A stretch of DNA of 64,000 nt, from the NCBI GenBank assembly GCA_040506775.1, contig JBEVWC010000002.1:558001-622000 (forward strand), written 5' to 3'. This DNA is from Thiodiazotropha sp040506775 (lineage in GTDB: Bacteria > Pseudomonadota > Gammaproteobacteria > Chromatiales > Chromatiaceae). Position 1 is the first letter of the stretch, and each line of letters begins with the position of its first letter. Position numbers and translations under genes: made by a program. Below, piece by piece: positions 54,901 to 61,436 of this stretch. The notes below the pieces were generated by a model. It had not been told where the DNA came from and made no database searches. It was given only the letters and a program-made list of their open reading frames with translations.

Positions 54901-55960
54901 AGAGCGGCACGATCTCCGTCGCCTGCAACTTGTGTTTACGCAAGCTCTCCGCGGTTTCCCTGATCTCCCGCTCGCCGCTGAGAAAAACCAGAATATCCCC
55001 CCGATCACGGGTTGAAAGCTCATCCACAGCGTCCAGAACTGCTTGCTGCATGGGATCGTCACGTTCGTTTTCGGACTCTTCGAGCGGCGCCCGGTAACGC
55101 ACCTCCACCGGGTAGGTCCGACCGGACACCTCGATGATCGGCGCGTTGCCGAAGTGTTGTGAAAAACGCTGCGGATCGATGGTGGCCGAGGTCACGATCA
55201 GCTTGAGATCAGGGCGTTTGGGCAACAGCTGTCTGAGATAACCCAGGATGAAGTCGATATTCAGACTGCGTTCATGGGCCTCATCGATGATCAGGGTATC
55301 GTACTGGTTGAGGTAAGGGTCCTGCTGGATCTCCGCCAGCAGGATTCCGTCGGTCATCAGTTTGACATGGGTATTGTCACCAACCCGGTCGCTGAAACGA
55401 ACCTTGTATCCAACCTGCTCACCGGTGGACGAACCCAGCTCGGAGGCAACCCGGGAGGCGAGTGAGCGGGCCGCCATGCGGCGCGGTTGGGTATGCCCGA
55501 TAAAGCCTTCCACTCCCCGTCCCAGGCTCAGGCAGATCTTGGGCAGTTGCGTCGACTTGCCCGAACCGGTCTCGCCACAGAGGATCACCACCTGATGCTT
55601 CGCGATCAAAGCCTTGATTTCGTCAAGACGCTGGGTGATCGGCAGTTCCGCCGGAAAGGAGGGCTCGGGCAATCGGGCCCTGCGGGCATTCAGGCGCTCC
55701 TGGGATGCCCGGATCTGTTGCCACAATTCCACAAGCCGCTGGGAATCATCTCCGGGCTTGCCCTGTCTCTGAATCAGGTTGCGCAGACGCCGGGAAAGCC
55801 GATGACGATCCATCATCATGCAGCCATCCAACTCCTGGCGACCGGGAAGATCAGTAAGAAGTAGGTCCGGACCTGCCGGTGACGATTCCTGTTTCACGTT
55901 GTGAAGGTCGGTCGGCTGATTGTCCGCAATGAGATGTGCCACCCGATCCGTAATTGTCAT
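51959..55960 (-). CDS. hrpA: ATP-dependent RNA helicase HrpA
   Basis: A 1333-residue DEAH-box RNA helicase. Walker A GETGSGKST (129-137) is followed by IIDEAHERS (motif II), SATIDPQRF and the C-terminal helicase motifs (LATNVAETSLTVPG, GRCGRVAAG). The HA2/OB-fold and the DUF3418 region follow. In E. coli it acts on mRNA and in translation quality control. The start at ATG 55960 is only supported by the open frame; an ATG near 55820 (MMMDRHRLSRRLR) has AGGAG 12 bases upstream and could be used. It lies downstream of pntB, in the same direction, with a 74-base gap. Confidence 0.93.
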   Translation of the reverse strand: MTITDRVAHLIADNQPTDLHNVKQESSPAGPDLLLTDLPGRQELDGCMMMDRHRLSRRLRNLIQRQGKPGDDSQRLVELWQQIRASQERLNARRARLPEPSFPAELPITQRLDEIKALIAKHQVVILCGETGSGKSTQLPKICLSLGRGVEGFIGHTQPRRMAARSLASRVASELGSSTGEQVGYKVRFSDRVGDNTHVKLMTDGILLAEIQQDPYLNQYDTLIIDEAHERSLNIDFILGYLRQLLPKRPDLKLIVTSATIDPQRFSQHFGNAPIIEVSGRTYPVEVRYRAPLEESENERDDPMQQAVLDAVDELSTRDRGDILVFLSGEREIRETAESLRKHKLQATEIVPLYARLSLAEQGRVFKPHTSRRIVLATNVAETSLTVPGIRYVIDTGYARISRYSHRSKVQRLPVERVAQASADQRKGRCGRVAAGICIRLYSEEDYNDRPAYTEPEIQRTNLASVILQMKLLRLGEIADFPFIDPPDARLIKDGYRVLEEIGAVDGLRKVTRLGRQLARLPVDPRIGRMLLEAAHQHCLREVLVIASALSIQDPRDRPLEYQAQADLAHAPFRHEQSDFMGFLGLWDAVEAQRRHLSKRKFHDWCRQQFLSWNRLQEWHDTHTQLRAQLHEMGYRENAAESAYEEIHQALLSGLLSQIGFKSQGHEYLGARNTRFFVYPGSGLFRKQPKWVMAAELVETSKLYARTLAQIQPEWVERAAGHLLKRSYSEPHWERKRGQVAGYEKVTLFGLTLVPRRKINFSPVDPVVAREIFIRSALVDGDFHTRAPFWRHNQEMIAAVHDLEAKSRRRDILVDEERIYEFYDQRIPEGVSTTPDFEKWLRQASKKHPKDLYLSEADLLRSGTETVPSHLFPDSLDLNGMHLPLEYHFEPGEAADGVTLVVPQDVLNQVSEARLQWLVPGLLRERVITLIRSLPKQLRREFVPVPDYADACLKGLQPGDRPLVQELSERLKQLTGVHIPEDAWETSDVPLHLQMRLRVIDADGKALETSRNLPALKKRYATQAQVQHRQLSAPELERSGIKSWDFPPLPQQLAIEQGGIRLQGFPAVVDEGDCVSIRLLDAQFTAHQAHQAGVRRLLMLSMPRDIRYLRKNLPHLERMRLLYTKVPPPEGERSAVQGGDLEDELVSFILDQTFLNDQPEIRDAETFNARIEACKGRMMTLAQQWCDQLMTILEAYHQARTAVVGITQINWMSSAADMNKQLSHLVYQGFLKKVPEPHLRDYPRYLAGIQKRVAKLTQAAARDQQRMREMADLQRKWEQWDEQMRKDRRVDERVEELRWGLEELRISLFAQELGTKFPVSVKRLEKRARELGF

Positions 55961-56034
55961 GCAACTCGGATCGGTGTCAATCGGATACCCGTCAGAACGG
56001 GCCGGTGGTCAGAGAATCACTGCCCGCCGGGCGA

Positions 56035-57435
56035 TCAGTGCCCTCCCCCTTTGAGCGCGGCCACCATACCCTCGATGGTATCCTTGGCGTCGCCGAAGAT
56101 CAGTGAGGTGTTGTCCTGGTAGAACAGCAGATTATCCACACCGGAGTACCCGGGACTCATCGAGCGTTTCAGAAAATAGACCTGGCGGGACTTGGCCGCA
56201 TCCAGGATGGGCATACCGTATATGGGACTTGAGGCATCCGATTTCGCGGCCGGATTCACCACATCATTGGCGCCCACAACCAGGGTGACATCGGCGGTGG
56301 GAAATTCGGGATTGATCTCGTCCATCTCCATCACATGATCGTAGGGGATGTCAGCCTCCGCCAGCAGCACGTTCATGTGACCCGGCATGCGCCCGGCAAC
56401 CGGGTGAATGGCAAATTTCACACTCACACCCCTGGCCTCGAGCAGTTCCATCATCTCTTTCAAAGAGTGCTGGGCCTGCGCCACGGCCATGCCATAACCC
56501 GGAACGATGATCACCTTGTTGGCGTCTTCCATCCAGTAGATGGCATCCTCGACCGAGGCGGATTTGACGCCCTTCTGCGCTGCCTGGCTGGCTGCGCTGG
56601 CCTCACCGCCCGAATCGCTGCCGAAACCGCCGAACACCACATTGACGATCGAGCGGTTCATCGCACGGCACATGATGAAGGAGAGGATCGCACCGGAAAA
56701 ACCGACCAACGCGCCGACAATGATCAGCAACAGATTGCCCAGGGTAAAACCGGTGGCTGCCGCAGCCCAGCCGGAATAACTGTTGAGCATGGAGATGATC
56801 ACCGGCATGTCGGCCCCGCCGATGGGAATGATCAGGGTAAAGCCAAGGATAAAGGCCAGCAGCGTCATCAGCACCAGGGAGGTCATGCTTTCGGTCATGC
56901 CGAAATGGATGCCCAGTCCCACAGTCGCAGCAGCCATGGCAGCATTCAAGGCATGTTGTCCCTGAAATTTGACCGGGGCACCACTGACCAGGCCCTGCAA
57001 CTTGGCGAAGGCCACCACGGAACCTGAGAAGGTGATCGCGCCGATGATGATGCCGGCGGACAACTCGCCCATCATGACCGGATTGAGACTGCCTTCGGCA
57101 CTATGGTTGAGATAGGTGCCAATCGCCACCAGCACTGCGGCCATACCCACGAAACTGTGCAACGCTGCGACCAGTTGCGGCATGGCGGTCATCTGCACCC
57201 GGGACGCCAGGACCGCACCGATCAGGGCACCGGCGGCAACGCCCGCAAGGATGAAACCGTATGACTGAACCTCGTGCCCGAGCAGGGTGGCGAGAATCGC
57301 GATACCCATGCCGGTCATGCCGAGATAGTTGCCGCGACGTGCCGAGGCGGGATGGGTCAGCCCTTTCAGAGCCAGAATAAAAAGAATCGCTGAAACCAGA
57401 TAAGCGATCGACTGGGTGTTTGCAGATATCTCCAT
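56035..57435 (-). CDS. pntB: NAD(P) transhydrogenase subunit beta
   Basis: A 466-residue protein with about eight N-terminal membrane helices and a C-terminal NADP(H)-binding domain (dIII, about 280-466). The membrane part carries conserved His and Asn residues for proton transfer (e.g. LLGHEVQ near residue 54). NADP motifs are VIIVPGYGMAVAQAQ and LVVGANDVVNP. It reduces NADP+ with NADH using the proton gradient. The three genes pntAA-pntAB-pntB run from 58874 down to 56035. Confidence 0.96.
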   Translation of the reverse strand: MEISANTQSIAYLVSAILFILALKGLTHPASARRGNYLGMTGMGIAILATLLGHEVQSYGFILAGVAAGALIGAVLASRVQMTAMPQLVAALHSFVGMAAVLVAIGTYLNHSAEGSLNPVMMGELSAGIIIGAITFSGSVVAFAKLQGLVSGAPVKFQGQHALNAAMAAATVGLGIHFGMTESMTSLVLMTLLAFILGFTLIIPIGGADMPVIISMLNSYSGWAAAATGFTLGNLLLIIVGALVGFSGAILSFIMCRAMNRSIVNVVFGGFGSDSGGEASAASQAAQKGVKSASVEDAIYWMEDANKVIIVPGYGMAVAQAQHSLKEMMELLEARGVSVKFAIHPVAGRMPGHMNVLLAEADIPYDHVMEMDEINPEFPTADVTLVVGANDVVNPAAKSDASSPIYGMPILDAAKSRQVYFLKRSMSPGYSGVDNLLFYQDNTSLIFGDAKDTIEGMVAALKGGGH

Positions 57436-57446
57436 CGTTCAGGTTC

Positions 57447-57734
57447 TCACTTATCTTTTTTCTTGAACATGGCCAGCATGCGGTTGGTGACCAGAAAGCC
57501 GCCAAACACGTTGATGGAGGCCAGCAGGACGGCGATGAAACCGAAGATCTCAGCGGCGGTGCCTACATTTTCCAGCCCTGTCACCAACAGCGCCCCGACG
57601 ATGATGATGCCTGAAATGGCATTGGTCAGTGCAACCAGCGGTGTATGCAGGGAGGGCGTGACACCCCAGATGACCCAGTAACCGATAAAACACGACAGGA
57701 CGAAGACATAGAGCGCAACGAGTGTATCTGGCAT
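57447..57734 (-). CDS. pntAB: NAD(P) transhydrogenase subunit alpha, part 2
   Basis: A 95-residue membrane subunit with three helices (about 5-25, 38-60 and 65-85) that is the dII part of the alpha side, separate from the NAD-binding part. The ATG at 57734 opens MPDTLVALYVFVLSCFIGYW; the frame extends 14 codons further upstream but has no function there. It sits between pntAA and pntB, as in Rhodospirillum-like three-subunit transhydrogenases. Confidence 0.93.
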   Translation of the reverse strand: MPDTLVALYVFVLSCFIGYWVIWGVTPSLHTPLVALTNAISGIIIVGALLVTGLENVGTAAEIFGFIAVLLASINVFGGFLVTNRMLAMFKKKDK

Positions 57735-57776
57735 AGGTTTTCTCTTTCTCGTTATGATTCGATGGCGGAGCAGCAA

Positions 57777-58874
57777 TCAGGATTCGGCTTTCAAGCGCAT
57801 GGCGGCGGTGATTTCGTCACTGTCCAGATCCTTGAGTAGCAGCCCGTCATCGCCTTTATCCACCATGATGTTGAGCAGGTTCATGATGTTGCCTGCATAG
57901 AAATTGCTCGCATCCGAGGCCACCATCGAAGGATAGTTCGTATGGCCGATCAGGGTAACGCCATGCTTAACCACGACCTGATTGGCCTCGGTAAGGGGAC
58001 AGTTGCCGCCGTTTGCCGCAGCCAGATCCACGATGACCGAGCCTTCACGCATGCGCTTGACCACCTCTTCGGTGATCAGCACCGGGGCCGGTCGGCAGGG
58101 TATCAATGCCGTTGTGATGATCACATGAGCCTTGCTCAGTTCATCCGACAGGGCCTGTTGTTGGTGCGCTTTGGCCTCATCGGAGAGTTCCTTTGCATAG
58201 CCTCCCTCACCGGAACCACTCTCACCGATATCCAGTTCTATGGCCTTGGCTCCGAGGGATTCGATCTGCTCTTTGGTCTCAGGCCTGACATCGTAGGCGG
58301 ATACATCCGCACCCAGACGTCGTGCTGTAGCGATGGCCTGAAGGCCTGCCACGCCAGCACCGAGCACGATCAACTTAGCCGGTTTGGCGGAACCGGCCGA
58401 GGTCATCATCAACGGAAAAAAACGTCCGTAATGGGCACTTGCCTCGATCACCGCGCGGTAACCGGCAATGTTGCTCTGGGAGGACAGGGCATCCATGGCC
58501 TGGGCTCTCGAAATCCGGGGTATGCGCTCCATGGCCAGGAAGGTGATCTGTTTCTCCAATACCTGCTTGAGGACATCATCCACTTCACAGGACTCGATAT
58601 GGGAGATCAGCAGAGCGCCTTTTGGCATTTGCGCAACCTCGTCAGCCGAAGGCTTGCGCACCCGCACCAGGATATCGGCCTTCAGGGCCTCCTCGGCGGA
58701 TACCACGCTGGCGCCAGCCTCCTCGTACTGAGCATCGGTAAAATGCGCCAACTGCCCCGCACCAGACGTGACATTGATCTGAAACCCTTTTCCTACCAGC
58801 TTCTTGGTAATGTCCGGCGAGAGCGCCACCCGGCACTCACCCGACGCAGATTCTTTCAACAGGCCTATTTTCAT
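57777..58874 (-). CDS. pntAA: NAD(P) transhydrogenase subunit alpha, part 1
   Basis: A 365-residue soluble NAD(H)-binding (dI) subunit. It starts MKIGLLKESASGECRVALSP. The dinucleotide-binding motif is VLGAGVAGLQAIATARRLGA, near residue 171, with RMREGSVIVDLAAANGGNCP (shortened here) and the C-terminal GYTNYP-like stretch. No strong ribosome site precedes the ATG at 58874. It is the first gene of pntAA-pntAB-pntB. Confidence 0.96.
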   Translation of the reverse strand: MKIGLLKESASGECRVALSPDITKKLVGKGFQINVTSGAGQLAHFTDAQYEEAGASVVSAEEALKADILVRVRKPSADEVAQMPKGALLISHIESCEVDDVLKQVLEKQITFLAMERIPRISRAQAMDALSSQSNIAGYRAVIEASAHYGRFFPLMMTSAGSAKPAKLIVLGAGVAGLQAIATARRLGADVSAYDVRPETKEQIESLGAKAIELDIGESGSGEGGYAKELSDEAKAHQQQALSDELSKAHVIITTALIPCRPAPVLITEEVVKRMREGSVIVDLAAANGGNCPLTEANQVVVKHGVTLIGHTNYPSMVASDASNFYAGNIMNLLNIMVDKGDDGLLLKDLDSDEITAAMRLKAES

Positions 58875-59734
58875 GATTGTTCTATGACTCAGTCTGATTG
58901 TAGGAATTGAGAATTATTATCCCGACTCAACCGGGCATTCACAAGGTTGTGACGGCTATCCTGATACCCGCTGGGAGTAGGAAAACTTCAATAAGTCCGC
59001 GATCATAACAGAGAATTCTATTCACCGATATTTACCTGATTTGATCCAGCCATCCGGCACTGCATAGTTAATTCACAGTGCGACTATGGGGTTTTATGGC
59101 GATGATTGACAGGCCCGGGGTGCATTTTTGGGAATTTTTTCACATTTTTAACAGATCACCAGGGGTAGGCCGGATCACCAGGATCAACAAGTGACTTGTG
59201 TTTCTGAGAATTCCCTATGCCCTCCCCGTCTACATTCAAGCAGCTTCATGAGCTCAACAAACCCCATGTAATCTGGATATCAGGATATGCGCAAAGCACG
59301 AGGAACAAGACCAGGGAAATGAGTGGGTCAGTCGGCCGAGTATGTTCTGCTAGAGCCGATAATCATTTGATGTAATCCCAAGATCATGAAGTCTGGCGAG
59401 GTTGTGAACAACGGGACCTGTCGATCCGAAGAGACTGTCAGCAGGCTTTTGACATTTGCTCAGGCGAGTATGAGAGAAGGCGAAACAGGTCGAAAAATCA
59501 AAGATTACTGGAGTAAATGAGCATTTTGAGGCGGATTTCAACGCAGGGTCATATCGTCTGAGTAGCATTTCAACTGCCTGCCAGCCCCGCAACAGGTGCT
59601 GACTCCAGTGCGCTGATTCGTCTCAAAGCACCCAACCACATCAGGAGCACATGCATGTTTGGCCGGACTCAGGCGTAATCAGCAGGGCGGACCGCTATCC
59701 ACCCTGAACTGTCGACCTTTTGGATCTTCCGCTA
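58875..59734. other. Long stretch with no supported gene
   Basis: Between pntAA (start) and the tyrosine kinase gene (end), 860 bases show no coding frame with a ribosome site, conserved motif or convincing codon pattern. An 80-codon minus-strand frame (59350-59592) and a 52-codon plus frame (59217-59375) are the longest and look like chance. The part from about 59290 to 59700 has a distinct character and might be an interspersed repeat or a decayed mobile element. Confidence 0.5.
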
Positions 59735-60634
59735 TCAGTAATAGGTACCGTAGTAGTTGGTACCATTACCTTCACGACTCTTGTTCAGAATCAGCCCAAT
59801 GGCCTTATCCTGATCCAGACGGGAGAGCGAATCCTTGATCGCTTCCACAGGAGTCTGCCCTGCTTCGACCACGACCAGAATCTGTCCCATGTGGTGATTG
59901 AGTACTGCGGCCTCGCTGGTTGCCAGCAGCGGTGGGGAGTCGAATATTACGATACGGTCATTGTAGCGAAGGGCCAACTCATCGAGCAGTCGTTCCATTT
60001 CCGTACTGGCCAGCAGTTCGGTTGATTTCTCGGACCGGGTTCCCGCGCCGATCAGTTTCAACTTCGGGATCTGGGTGTGAATGATGACATCGGACACTTC
60101 ACATTCACGGTCACTCAACAGGTCGATCAAGCCGGGCTCGTTTTCGATACCCAACAGCCGGCTCAACGAGTACTTCAGTACGTCTCCATCTATCAGCAGT
60201 ACAGTGGAGTCCAGTTCGGTCGCAATACTCAACGCCAGATTAAAGGCGGTAAAGGTCTTTCCTTCTGAGGGGAGCGAACTGGAAATGGAGACCAGATTGC
60301 CGTGCTCAATCGGTACTGCCCCCTTACCCAGGGCATTGCGTATTACCGGACGTTTTATGATCCGGTACTCCTCTTCCAGCACCTTGTTGCCGGAATGCGG
60401 AACTATGTGACCAATGCGAGACAGTGCCTCATAATCAAGGCTGATCTTCTTGGCTGACTGCTCGACATCTTTGCGGATATCCGGGGGCGATTTTTGCTGC
60501 GTACTGGCTGTTTGGACTGCTGCAGTTTCCTGAGCCTCCGCTTTCGATGCTTGGGAGAGCTCTTCCGTTTTTGGAGCCGGATGCTCACCTTTGGCTTTCG
60601 CCAGCCGCTCGATTGCTTTTTCTATGCTGCTCAT
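59735..60634 (-). CDS. Exosortase-associated tyrosine autokinase (CpsD/CapB type)
   Basis: A 299-residue cytoplasmic BY-kinase. The P-loop is SSSLPSEGKTFTAFNLA (about 117-133); Walker A' is VLLIDGDVLKYSL and Walker B IVIFDSPPLL. The C-terminus ends in a Tyr cluster, NYYGTYY, the autophosphorylation site. The N-terminal 60 residues are Ala/Gln-rich linker. The family (TIGR03018-like) goes with exosortase A and controls polysaccharide polymerisation and export through a transmembrane partner. It is followed downstream by no gene for 860 bases. Confidence 0.9.
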   Translation of the reverse strand: MSSIEKAIERLAKAKGEHPAPKTEELSQASKAEAQETAAVQTASTQQKSPPDIRKDVEQSAKKISLDYEALSRIGHIVPHSGNKVLEEEYRIIKRPVIRNALGKGAVPIEHGNLVSISSSLPSEGKTFTAFNLALSIATELDSTVLLIDGDVLKYSLSRLLGIENEPGLIDLLSDRECEVSDVIIHTQIPKLKLIGAGTRSEKSTELLASTEMERLLDELALRYNDRIVIFDSPPLLATSEAAVLNHHMGQILVVVEAGQTPVEAIKDSLSRLDQDKAIGLILNKSREGNGTNYYGTYY

Positions 60635-60689
60635 ATCAAACCGTTCCCATAGGATATCAGGAAGTGCGCACCCGTAACCCGGGCGTAGG

Positions 60690-61331
60690 TCAGAACCAGG
60701 TCTCCGGTATGATCAATACGTCACCGGGCATCATTTTCACGTTGGCGGATATATCGCCATCCCGGATCAGATCATCCAGACGAACACGGTATTGTTTGGT
60801 TTCATTGCCGAGTTTACGAACGATCGTGGCCTTGTTGCCAGACGCGAACTCAGTCAGGCCACCGACCTCGATGATCACATCCAACAGCGTCATCCCTTCA
60901 CGAAACGGAATGGACTGGGGCTGTGATGCCTGCCCAACGACCCGGACCTGTTCTGTATATCGTCCCACGAACTGTCTGACACTGACCGTAACTTTCGGGT
61001 TTTTCACAAAGCGGGAGAGGCGTTGCTCGAGATCCCTTGCCAACTCGGTGGGCGTCTTGCCACTGGCGGGCAGGTCTTCCACCAGAGGGGTTGTGATCAA
61101 ACCGTCGGGACGCACCACCACATCGGTGGTCAGTTCCTGATCACCCCAGACAAAAACGTTCAGGGTATCACCCGGTCCTATCAGATACAGCGGAGACGAG
61201 GACGAGGCCTGACCCGAGGCATCCCCGGTGGTGCTGGCATTCATCTCCGGTGTGCTGGAGCAGGCACTCAACAACAACAGCGCCAAGCTGGCTGCGAAAC
61301 TGGAAAACTTTGCATAACGTACTGATAACAT
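60690..61331 (-). CDS. Polysaccharide export outer-membrane lipoprotein (exosortase-A type)
   Basis: A 213-residue Wza-like protein with a lipoprotein signal (LLLLSACSS, lipobox Cys at residue 24). The polysaccharide export domain (about 45-125, LIGPGDTLNVFVWGDQELT, shortened) and SLBB domain (about 125-205) follow. It is shorter than E. coli Wza, which fits the TIGR03027-type PEP-CTERM export protein. It lies 55 bases upstream of the kinase gene, on the same strand. Confidence 0.9.
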   Translation of the reverse strand: MLSVRYAKFSSFAASLALLLLSACSSTPEMNASTTGDASGQASSSSPLYLIGPGDTLNVFVWGDQELTTDVVVRPDGLITTPLVEDLPASGKTPTELARDLEQRLSRFVKNPKVTVSVRQFVGRYTEQVRVVGQASQPQSIPFREGMTLLDVIIEVGGLTEFASGNKATIVRKLGNETKQYRVRLDDLIRDGDISANVKMMPGDVLIIPETWF

Positions 61332-61436
61332 AATACTTTCCTGATATTTAATGATATCAAACCGACTTTGATAACGATGACTCAGCGAACATATTCAGAA
61401 GAATCGCCGGACCACTCCCGGTTCAACCAGCCGTGG

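Noticed and set aside
59217..59375. A 52-codon plus-strand frame in the gene-poor stretch
   Set aside because: Weak ribosome site and basic, low-sense content.
59350..59592. An 80-codon minus-strand frame in the gene-poor stretch
   Set aside because: No ribosome site, odd composition and no match; possibly part of a decayed element but not a supportable gene.
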